Assembly (NCBI GenBank): GCA_015665455.1
Contig: JADFAD010000001.1
Location: 620,001-684,000, forward strand
Origin: Oceanospirillaceae bacterium
GTDB lineage: Bacteria > Pseudomonadota > Gammaproteobacteria > Pseudomonadales > Litoribrevibacteraceae
Length of the DNA: 64,000 nt
Reading direction: 5' to 3'
In this document: positions 16,937 through 23,799 of the stretch, in pieces
Layout: the number at the start of each line of letters is the position of its first letter
How positions within the stretch are numbered: the first letter of the stretch is position 1
Notes under the pieces: generated by a model
Told to the model about the DNA's origin: nothing
The model's input: only the letters and a program-made list of their open reading frames with translations
Databases searched by the model: none
Program-made: the position numbers and the translations under genes

Positions 16937-17359
16937 TTATGAGATCGTCGTTGATGTATCAATGTTGCCTCGTGTTGCGTTTGAGTAGGGACAGACTTTA
17001 TGTGCGGTTTCGACCAGTTTCTCGACAATCTCTTTTTCCAAGCCAGGAATATTAACGGTTAAATCTGCTGAGATTGTGAAGCCAATGCCTTTTGAATTTT
17101 CGCCAATTCCTATTTTTGCCGTCACCGTAAGGTCTTCGGGTAGCTTGATTTTTTCTTGTTGAGAAACAAACTTCAAAGCACCAATGAAGCACGCAGAATA
17201 ACCGGCGGCAAAGAGTTGTTCCGGGTTTGTGCCTGAACCACCTGCACCACCCAGTTCACTCGGTGTACTTAGAGAGAGTTCAAAGTCATTATTTTGAGAA
17301 AATGACTTTCCGTCTCGACCGCCCGTTGAAGTGACTTCTGTTGAGTAAATTGGTTTCAT
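16937..17359 (-). CDS. ohr: Organic hydroperoxide resistance protein (Ohr)
   Basis: A 140-residue OsmC/Ohr-family thiol peroxidase that reduces organic hydroperoxides, usually with lipoyl groups as reductant. The two catalytic cysteines are visible: C57 in AGYSACF and C123 in KVCPYSNATRGN. E47 and R15 are the expected partners at the active site. The start has GGAG seven bases upstream. It is divergent from ohrR, with matched palindromes between them, so peroxide-responsive repression by OhrR is likely. Confidence 0.96.
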   Translation of the reverse strand: MKPIYSTEVTSTGGRDGKSFSQNNDFELSLSTPSELGGAGGSGTNPEQLFAAGYSACFIGALKFVSQQEKIKLPEDLTVTAKIGIGENSKGIGFTISADLTVNIPGLEKEIVEKLVETAHKVCPYSNATRGNIDTSTTIS

Positions 17360-17386
17360 AAATATTCTCCTGAATAAACGACAAAG

Positions 17387-17426
17387 TTATCGCAATAACT
17401 AATTTGTGTGTATGTTATTGCGATAA
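17387..17426. promoter_or_regulatory. Candidate OhrR operator: two inverted copies of a 12-bp palindromic site
   Basis: TTATCGCAATAA at 17387-17398 and TTATTGCGATAA at 17415-17426 are exact reverse complements of each other, 28 bp apart, just upstream of the ohr start. MarR-family regulators such as OhrR bind this kind of AT-flanked palindrome next to the gene they control. Assignment to OhrR is inferred from location. Confidence 0.7.
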
Positions 17427-17642
17427 TTATTTGTGTGCAAGGCTTAGGTGTATTTAAATGATAATTAGGGGATTAATGCTCGTTATTGATATCATTCATA
17501 TTTATGATTACAGGATTCTCTAGTTCATCCTGATGATTCAAATAAAGGTTCGTTAGTCTGCTCTGTATGAAGTAAACTCTTGAGTAGGTTACGCAGGAAG
17601 TAGTTTTCTACTGTTCGATAATTAATAAATGTTGGTGTTTTA

Positions 17643-18083
17643 ATGTCCGTTAAAGAAGATGCACTTCTTTTAGATAGTCAGCTTTGTTTTTCTTTATATT
17701 CAACGTCATTAACCATGACTCAGTTGTATAAACCAATGCTTGAACCTCTGGGTCTAACTTACCCGCAATATCTAATTATGATGGTGTTATGGGAAGAAGA
17801 TGGAATAGGTCTTAAAGACATTGGCGCTCGATTGAATCAGAAATCGGGAGCGTTAACGCCTGTAATGAAACGCTTGGAAGAAGATGGCTTACTAAATCGA
17901 GTTCGCGTGCCTGATAACGAACGTCAATTGGATATTCGATTAACACCGAAAGGCAATGCCTTAAAGGCAGATGCGTTTAAAGTGAATCAATGCATTATTG
18001 AGTCTTGTGGCATGCCGATGGAAGAATTAATCGAGCTTAAAAATACATTGGATAAGCTGCGGGATAATTTGTCTAACGCTTAG
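17643..18083 (+). CDS. ohrR: Organic hydroperoxide-sensing MarR-family repressor (OhrR)
   Basis: A 146-residue winged-helix protein. The N-terminal LDSQLCFSLYSTS contains the OhrR peroxide-sensing cysteine at C15. The DNA-binding part includes LKDIGARLNQKSGALTPVMK and the wing RVPDNERQLDIRLT. Oxidation of C15 by organic peroxides releases the repressor in known homologues. It is divergent from ohr and followed by a terminator. A Cys near 117 could form an inter-subunit disulfide as in two-Cys OhrR types. Confidence 0.95.
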   Translation: MSVKEDALLLDSQLCFSLYSTSLTMTQLYKPMLEPLGLTYPQYLIMMVLWEEDGIGLKDIGARLNQKSGALTPVMKRLEEDGLLNRVRVPDNERQLDIRLTPKGNALKADAFKVNQCIIESCGMPMEELIELKNTLDKLRDNLSNA

Positions 18084-18106
18084 ATGTTTCTGAGATCACC
18101 AAAAAT

Positions 18107-18150
18107 GCCTTCACTCTTAATGGTTTTCCTTAAGTGTGAAGGCTTTTCTC
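18107..18150 (+). terminator. Rho-independent terminator after ohrR
   Basis: GCCTTCACTCTTAA pairs with TTAAGTGTGAAGGC (one mismatch) and is followed by a short T-run. Confidence 0.8.
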
Positions 18151-18183
18151 ATTCTGTAACCGGTTAAATAATAACTGGGCCAC

Positions 18184-18354
18184 TTAGTTAATGCAGTTCA
18201 GATCACGTTTACGGTCAATTCGCTTTCCGTATGCACAAACGGAGTTTGTGTTGTCTAGGCCGTTGAAACCAGTTGATTTTACGTCATTTGCCATAGATAC
18301 CGATGCGAATGATGCAATTGCAATTGCGATGATTGTTGATGTGATAGTTTTCAT
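18184..18354 (-). CDS. Small secreted basic peptide, array member 1 (56 aa, two Cys)
   Basis: Member of a five-gene family described here. It starts MKTITSTIIAIAIASF, a signal peptide probably cleaved after VSMA, leaving about 33 residues. The C-terminal core is CAYGKRIDRKRDLNC, with a Cys on each side of the basic motif that could form a disulfide loop. The start has AAAAAGGCA upstream. It is separated from the other four by a 255-bp gap containing a hairpin, so it probably has its own promoter. TTATTGCGCAA in its upstream region resembles the ohr palindromes. I do not recognise the family; the function is unknown. Confidence 0.8.
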   Translation of the reverse strand: MKTITSTIIAIAIASFASVSMANDVKSTGFNGLDNTNSVCAYGKRIDRKRDLNCIN

Positions 18355-18570
18355 TATTTTGCCTTTTTAGTGTCTAAAACGTGTTTTGATCGTTATTTAT
18401 ATTATTGCACTAACTATTATTGCGCAAGGTTATTTTTTGAGTGATTTCAAAGGTGTAAGAATGAAAATTATTCAAATGAGAGGCTGTGATGGGCTGTTAT
18501 AACAAAAGAACAGATATAAATGATGAGAGGTTTTGGTAAGGTGCTAAGAAAGGGGATTGGGATAGTGCCT

Positions 18571-18593
18571 CCCTTAGAGGGTCGCTCTAAGGG
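18571..18593 (-). terminator. Perfect 9-bp inverted repeat after array member 2
   Basis: CCCTTAGAG and CTCTAAGGG flank a 5-base loop just downstream of the member 2 stop codon. It probably ends the transcript of members 5 to 2. Confidence 0.55.
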
Positions 18594-18609
18594 TAAATAC
18601 TGCATTCAC

Positions 18610-18780
18610 TTAGTGAACGCAGTTTAAATCGCGCTTACGATCTGCTCGCTTGCCGTATGTACATACTTTATTTACGCTATCAGAAGCACTGAATCCAGTA
18701 GCTGTTATGTTATCTGCCATCGAAACAGACGCAAATGATGCGAAAACAACTGCGAACAATGTTGATGTAATTACTTTCAT
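18610..18780 (-). CDS. Small secreted basic peptide, array member 2 (56 aa, two Cys)
   Basis: A paralogue of the neighbouring genes. It has a signal peptide, MKVITSTLFAVVFASFASVS, with cleavage likely after MA, then NITATGFSAS and the core CTYGKRADRKRDLNC. The Cys pair matches member 1. I placed the start at the ATG at 18780, which has GGAG in place; an ATG four codons earlier would include that ribosome binding site. The function is unknown. Confidence 0.82.
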   Translation of the reverse strand: MKVITSTLFAVVFASFASVSMADNITATGFSASDSVNKVCTYGKRADRKRDLNCVH

Positions 18781-18826
18781 ATTCTTCTCCAAATCTTAAA
18801 ACGGATTGACTAATTTAATAGGCTGA

Positions 18827-19000
18827 TTAAGTGCGGGTTAGGTCACGCTTGCGGTCTGCACGTTTGCCATAAACATTTGTCGAAATTTCTTTGTCTATGT
18901 TTTTGAACCCTACTTCAGCACTTTTAGCTTCACCGGCGATAGACACGGATGCGAAAGATGCGATAACGATAGCTGCAACGGTTGATGTAATAGTTTTCAT
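18827..19000 (-). CDS. Small secreted basic peptide, array member 3 (57 aa, no Cys)
   Basis: A paralogue with signal peptide MKTITSTVAAIVIASFASVS and a mature part starting near GEAKSAEVGF. The core reads VYGKRADRKRDLTRT: the two flanking cysteines of members 1 and 2 are absent. AAAGGGCA precedes the ATG. It sits about 47 bp upstream of member 2 and about 72 bp downstream of member 4. It was identified by translating the region and by the shared protein pattern. Confidence 0.78.
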   Translation of the reverse strand: MKTITSTVAAIVIASFASVSIAGEAKSAEVGFKNIDKEISTNVYGKRADRKRDLTRT

Positions 19001-19072
19001 GATTTTGCCCTTTGTATATAAGTATAATTTTTTAGTATGTTGTTTGTGCTTTTACTTCATAAATGTTTCGAA

Positions 19073-19246
19073 TTAGATTCGAGTCAGATCACGTTTACGA
19101 TCAGCACGCTTACCGTAAGTACTTTCAGATGCATGCTTGTCGACGTTTGTGAAACCAAGCTCTGTACCTTTACTTTCGTTTGCAACAGAGACAGATGCGA
19201 ACGATGCGATAACAGCGGCTGCAACAGTTGATGTAATAATTTTCAT
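19073..19246 (-). CDS. Small secreted basic peptide, array member 4 (57 aa, no Cys)
   Basis: A paralogue nearly identical to member 5. The signal peptide starts MKIITSTVAAAVIASFASVS and ends near VA; the mature part reads NESKGTELGFTNVDKHASES, then the core TYGKRADRKRDLTRI. The 5' leader is the same as that of member 3, with AAAGGGCA ahead of the ATG. It lies within a 246-bp tandem duplication. Confidence 0.82.
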   Translation of the reverse strand: MKIITSTVAAAVIASFASVSVANESKGTELGFTNVDKHASESTYGKRADRKRDLTRI

Positions 19247-19318
19247 GATTTTGCCCTTTGTATATAAATAAAATTTTTTAGTATGTTGTTTGTGCTTTTA
19301 CTTCATAAACGTTTCGAA

Positions 19319-19492
19319 TTAGATTCGAGTCAGATCACGTTTACGATCAGCGCGCTTGCCGTAAGTACTTTCAGATGCATGCTTGTCTACATTTGTGAAA
19401 CCAAGCTCTGTGCCTTTACTTTCGCCAGCAACAGAGACTGATGCGAATGATGAGATAACGACGGCTGCTACGGTTGAGGTAATAATTTTCAT
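19319..19492 (-). CDS. Small secreted basic peptide, array member 5 (57 aa, no Cys)
   Basis: The first gene of the array in transcription order. Signal peptide MKIITSTVAAVVISSFASVS, mature part GESKGTELGFTNVDKHASES plus TYGKRADRKRDLTRI. It differs from member 4 at only four residues (A11V, A14S, N23G and one other alanine/valine-type change near the signal, by eye). AAGGGCA lies upstream of the ATG. The array promoter is probably in the 440 bp upstream. The role is unknown. Confidence 0.82.
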   Translation of the reverse strand: MKIITSTVAAVVISSFASVSVAGESKGTELGFTNVDKHASESTYGKRADRKRDLTRI

Positions 19493-19935
19493 AATGTCTG
19501 CCCTTAATTTATGAATGTTTCAAATTTATTAAATGTACTGAGTTAGAAGGGGGGTTGCTGATTTGGTTCAAGAAACAACCAGAACAAATGTTTATAAAGC
19601 GAGCAATAAATAATCTAAAAGAATATGGAACTTTAATTTTATGGGGTTTGGTTATGAGCTGTTAGGAGAGGTAAAGCCAAGCTCTGACTGGTTTTAATCA
19701 TTATTGAGTACGTGTGATCTCATCGCTTTACAGAGTGGCAAAAGAGAGCGTTGGAGTTGTAAAGTCCGTCTTTTTGTAGTCGAATTACCTAAAAATAATT
19801 TCAAACTCGTTATTATTTTTTAATTTCTCTATGAATTTAACTGCTTTTTTGCACTACAGATGGTGGTCTAAACCTTCATGGACACTTTCGGCCAAGGGGG
19901 CGGAAAGGAACATATAGCCAATTTGGGAACAATAA
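19493..19935. other. Intergenic region upstream of the peptide array
   Basis: No gene seen. It lies between the divergent peptide array and the 19936 gene, so it should contain both promoters. No strong hairpin or operator was recognised. Confidence 0.4.
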
Positions 19936-20430
19936 ATGGAAAAGTCGGCTCGATTTGAACAGTTAAAAAACGAATGTCAGCTAAAAGATTCAGATTTTTA
20001 CTTTCTGGAGTTGATTCCATTGATTGAAATGATTTGGGCGGACAATCAAAACCAGGAGCCTGAATTAAACCTACTTTATAAGTTTACGACAGAACACATT
20101 GCTCGTATTTGTAACGAAGCAGGTAGCCCTAACTTAATTACAGTAGATCAAGCGAATGATTTCTTAGATCGTTTCGCTCATACCAAGCCTGAACAAAGGG
20201 TTCTTGAGCTGTTGAAACAGTTGGTCATTGAAAGCTGGCAGACTCAACGGGATTCTGAACAGAAAGAAATTACCAAGCAATCCATCTTAGACTATTGTTT
20301 GGATATTGCAGCCAGTTGTGTCGATGCTTATCCTTATGAGCACCATCAGCGTGTCACCACAGTAGAAAAGCAACTCCTGCAAGAATTGATGATAGGGTTC
20401 CATATTGATCCCCTATGTAAAGTCAGTTGA
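19936..20430 (+). CDS. Hypothetical helical cytosolic protein
   Basis: A 164-residue acidic, mostly helical protein without a signal peptide or membrane segment. Segments such as FYFLELIPLIEMIWADNQNQ and LLYKFTTEHIARICNEAG are regular amphipathic helices. A loose resemblance to TerB-like helical domains is possible but I cannot establish it. It stands alone between the peptide array and a convergent DJ-1 family gene. Confidence 0.7.
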   Translation: MEKSARFEQLKNECQLKDSDFYFLELIPLIEMIWADNQNQEPELNLLYKFTTEHIARICNEAGSPNLITVDQANDFLDRFAHTKPEQRVLELLKQLVIESWQTQRDSEQKEITKQSILDYCLDIAASCVDAYPYEHHQRVTTVEKQLLQELMIGFHIDPLCKVS

Positions 20431-20516
20431 ACAGAAGAGCTCACTGCAAGTCTTGCCTGTAACTATCATAAAATGTATTAGGCATTGTCACTAATGCATG
20501 TGGTTAACGACAGCGG

Positions 20517-21410
20517 TTAATGTATATTGTTAACTAAGTTAACGAAGTCTTTAGCCATAGTATGAACGTCCCCGGGCCAGCGAGCGGAAATATAGTTTCC
20601 GTCTTGAACAACCCAAGCTGCCCGATCGTCTGTTAGGGTATCCCTGATAAGACCTGAGGTTTTAATGAAGTGGTGATTGGACGCCTTAGGGACATCAATA
20701 AAATCAGATTTGTCCTTAAGAGCACGAGTAACTTCGCTTTCAACACTCCAATAGCCTAATGCTTCTCCTTTGGATTCCATATAGGTTCGATAGTATGTGG
20801 AATCCCAAAATCGAGCGAAATACCTGGTGAGGTCCCAGGCTGATTTTTCGAGAGCCCAAGTCAAAGCGGTTGTCTTTTTTCCAAAGAGCACTGAGCGCTG
20901 TGTTTGTTTGGAGGTTGAACGTGCCGCTAATACCACCCCGTGGCAAACGGCAGCAATGGGCTTGTGGTTTTTGGCTTCGTCTAGGTCTTCAAAGAACTGA
21001 ACCACAAAACGCTGTAGAACCTCGTTTTCCAAATATTGTTTCATGCCCGAAGCATGGCCACCGGGAAGTACCATTCCGTCATAGTCTGAGGCTTTAAGTG
21101 CATCGAAACGTACCGGCTTTAAGAATGCGGTGTCTTTCTCCAGCTGTTGATAGGCTGTTCTTGCTGCTTTATTACCTCTGAGAAATAACCCGATCAATCG
21201 AACTCTCTTTACTACAGGAATCCATCCCCAGGGATCTAGGCCTTCACCAGAGATCATTAGAGGGTCGCAATGGCCGCGTTTTCCATCTTCCGTCGCAAAC
21301 GTTACTTGGAAGCCCGCATCCGTTAACACTTTCCAAGAGATTGATACTTCCGTTGGGTCAAAGTCATGAGAGGGCAGTGGTATTATGATGTTTTTATTCT
21401 TCTTAGACAT
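20517..21410 (-). CDS. DJ-1/PfpI family protein (type 1 glutamine amidotransferase-like)
   Basis: A 297-residue protein with the DJ-1/PfpI fold. The nucleophile elbow is visible as C156-H157 in IAAVCHGVV, and the oxyanion/Glu region is LPGGHASGMKQYLEN. It is longer than classical DJ-1 proteins, with an insert after residue 60 and a C-terminal extension, as in the Hsp31-like or plant-type group. The function (chaperone, glyoxalase or other) cannot be told. It has no signal peptide. It converges with the 19936 gene. Confidence 0.88.
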   Translation of the reverse strand: MSKKNKNIIIPLPSHDFDPTEVSISWKVLTDAGFQVTFATEDGKRGHCDPLMISGEGLDPWGWIPVVKRVRLIGLFLRGNKAARTAYQQLEKDTAFLKPVRFDALKASDYDGMVLPGGHASGMKQYLENEVLQRFVVQFFEDLDEAKNHKPIAAVCHGVVLAARSTSKQTQRSVLFGKKTTALTWALEKSAWDLTRYFARFWDSTYYRTYMESKGEALGYWSVESEVTRALKDKSDFIDVPKASNHHFIKTSGLIRDTLTDDRAAWVVQDGNYISARWPGDVHTMAKDFVNLVNNIH

Positions 21411-21459
21411 TTAGGCTTTCTCAATAAAGAGGATATTCATGGTTGTAGAGTTTATTAAC

Positions 21460-21735
21460 TTAACTTAACCATGATTGAAACATACCTTTACAGGGTTTAT
21501 CGATACATCTATTACATTTAATACTGAGTCTATGTTGTTCGGTGATGAAAACTTGATGCACTGCTCTATTGATGATGCGCTTAAGAATAAAGTCTGATAA
21601 AAGCTTGGCGTTTCTTTTTCTTGGTCCTTTAATAAACTGTAAATGAAGGGCGACCCTTTGAAATGCTTTAAAGTTCTTTAGCTTCGGTCTGCAGCCACAT
21701 TTAATGTCTGCTTTTTTAACTTTTGTATTTATAAC
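21460..21735 (-). pseudogene. Cys-rich open stretch without a start codon, possible gene remnant
   Basis: About 90 codons are open on the minus strand upstream of the DJ-1-like gene. The translation has a protein-like pattern: KADIKCGCRPKLKNF near the start and IKCNRCIDKPCKGMFQSW at the end, with two CxxC-like clusters that could bind a metal. No ATG, GTG or TTG lies ahead of the first cluster, and no ribosome binding site is seen. It could be a degraded gene or use a rare ATT start. Confidence 0.3.
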
Positions 21736-21758
21736 AAGAATAAAGGACGTTCAAAATC

Positions 21759-23693
21759 ATGGATAAGATCATCAGTGGGCCACTGGTTAGACGAGTATCT
21801 AAAACAGATGCTTACATTTGGCTGGTGGTAGCAGGGGCTTTTCAAACGGATCAGTTTACTGGCGTTGCAAAGACAGCGAGTCATCAGGTGTCATCCAGTG
21901 CTTCGCTTGAATCGATTTCTCTTTCGCCTGAACTTCATGTGGTGATGTTGAAACTGTCAACTGACGAAGAGAGTTGGCCAACGTCTGAAGCTATTTTTTA
22001 TGATCTGAGTTATCAAGGAGCTTCAATTTTTGAACGAAGTGCTTTTTCGGAAAATGGTAACCAATTTTTTGATGGCCCCCTGCCTATTTATGATGCATTT
22101 GAATACCCGTTTTTTAAGTATGAGACCAATCATAAAAAGATTATGAGTGGTTCATGTCGTAAACCTCATGGCGCAGAGGCCCCTAAAGGTAATCAAGATG
22201 CGTTGGTGGCGTTTGATAAGCGGTTTGCCAGCAGCATGAACATTGAAAAGTTGCCTTCATTACTGTTTCTAACGGGGGACCAAATCTACGCCGATGATGT
22301 CGAGACTACTCTGGCAGCGTTTATTTCAAAACGATCCAAAGCGTTTTTTCCGAATGAAGTTTTTCACCCATCATCGGGAAATGCTTCTCTGAATGACATT
22401 GTTCATTCATCCCGAGATCAGATCTTAACGGAAGGCGAGGGGTTTTATTCAACGGAAAAAAGCCATCACCTGATGGGTTTTAGAGAATACTTTACGATGT
22501 ACATGGCTGTGTGGGGAGGATTGAACGTTGATCTAGAACGGCCGTCCATGCCAGATAAAATTCGTGGTAATGCAAACAGTCGAACATTATCCAAATACCT
22601 AAGGGCGAAGAAGAAAGCGCTGGCAAACATTCGTCTTCATGAAAAAACAAAATGTTTTTTTGAGAACACTTGGCGAGTTCGCCGATTGTTATCCCATGTT
22701 TCAACGTACATGATGTTTGATGATCATGAGGTGACAGACGACTGGAACTTAACCGCTGCCATTACTGAATCATTGGGGGCTGAAGGCTCAATGGGGCAGC
22801 GGCTCGTTACTAATGCATTAGCAGCTTTCAATCTTTGCCAAGGCTGGGGTAATGATCCGGTCTCGATTCAACGTAATATCTATGATTCAGTTAAGCCGTA
22901 TGTTGATCGTCTTGGTGAGTATGACAGTGTGCTAACTCACAAAGTGTTCAGTGCGCTTAATCGCAGTTATACCTTTGTTACACCGACGGTTCCGGCTGCG
23001 ATTGTTCTTGATATTCGAACCCAAAGAACCTTTCGAGATAATAACCCTTCATGCCCATTGCTTGTGGATGATGCAGAGCTTGAAAATATAAAGACGCAAT
23101 TGACTAAGGCCGCTCATGACGGCATTGAGCAACTCATACTTGTGTCCCCAGCACCGGTTTACGGTTTTACCACGGTGGAAAAGGCTCAGTTGGCCGCTTC
23201 TAACACCTTTGGCATGTCGACGTCTGCGGATGCGGAGTCGTGGATCAGTGACGAACAGCAAATGAATGCCTTGATTGAGCGAGTTATGTGTTTTCCTGAT
23301 TTGAAAGACTGCTACATATTCTCGGGGGATGTTCATTATGGCTTTTCTCGCAAAGAAACAACGCAGCACCCAACGAAAGGCCACGACGTTAATCTTTGGC
23401 AGTTTACCAGCAGTTCAATCTCAAATGTGCCAACGGGGATGATGTCGCCGGGATTAAAATTGCTTCATTCGACGACCATTTTTGTGCGACACAACACGCC
23501 TTTCTTTAAGGTTCGCTCGCCTTACTTATTACCAAATCGCAAAGAAGGTACTTTCTTAACAGGGCATATTAACCTTGGTGTGTTGGAGCTTAATGATGAA
23601 AGATCAAAAACTTATACTCTATTAAGACCACGGCCTAATGGCAGCTGGAAAGATTGGGTATACGATTTAACGAAACCAAGGTTACTTGATTAA
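21759..23693 (+). CDS. PhoD-like metallophosphatase (alkaline phosphatase D family)
   Basis: A 644-residue protein with the metal-binding motifs of the PhoD-like family: SGSCRKPHG, LTGDQIYADDVE, MFDDHEVTDDWN with the DDHE block, and FSGDVHYGFS near the end. In the family these bind Ca/Fe and cleave phosphodiesters or monoesters. There is no signal peptide or Tat motif, so unlike secreted PhoD this protein is probably cytoplasmic. AGGACG precedes the start. The neighbour downstream, a DUF3592 membrane protein, has no obvious link. Confidence 0.9.
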   Translation: MDKIISGPLVRRVSKTDAYIWLVVAGAFQTDQFTGVAKTASHQVSSSASLESISLSPELHVVMLKLSTDEESWPTSEAIFYDLSYQGASIFERSAFSENGNQFFDGPLPIYDAFEYPFFKYETNHKKIMSGSCRKPHGAEAPKGNQDALVAFDKRFASSMNIEKLPSLLFLTGDQIYADDVETTLAAFISKRSKAFFPNEVFHPSSGNASLNDIVHSSRDQILTEGEGFYSTEKSHHLMGFREYFTMYMAVWGGLNVDLERPSMPDKIRGNANSRTLSKYLRAKKKALANIRLHEKTKCFFENTWRVRRLLSHVSTYMMFDDHEVTDDWNLTAAITESLGAEGSMGQRLVTNALAAFNLCQGWGNDPVSIQRNIYDSVKPYVDRLGEYDSVLTHKVFSALNRSYTFVTPTVPAAIVLDIRTQRTFRDNNPSCPLLVDDAELENIKTQLTKAAHDGIEQLILVSPAPVYGFTTVEKAQLAASNTFGMSTSADAESWISDEQQMNALIERVMCFPDLKDCYIFSGDVHYGFSRKETTQHPTKGHDVNLWQFTSSSISNVPTGMMSPGLKLLHSTTIFVRHNTPFFKVRSPYLLPNRKEGTFLTGHINLGVLELNDERSKTYTLLRPRPNGSWKDWVYDLTKPRLLD

Positions 23694-23799
23694 TGAGTAA
23701 CGTAGTTTCCAATGTAAACATTTCTCTACAATAGCCAATGAATTTTCGGCCATAATGAACCCATTGAGTTTGAATAACGCTTTAACACTAGGGACGGTT

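Larger units (their letters stand above)
19001..19492. repeat. Tandem duplication, two 246-bp units
   Basis: Units 19001-19246 and 19247-19492 each contain an intergenic leader and one peptide gene. They begin with the same 20 bases (GATTTTGCCCTTTGTATATA) and differ at scattered sites only, including in the noncoding leader. This is recent amplification of one peptide gene. Confidence 0.85.

Noticed and set aside
18184-19492. Eukaryote-like prohormone cleavage at the GKR sites of the peptide array
   Set aside because: The dibasic pattern is visible, but nothing indicates a processing protease of that kind in this bacterium.
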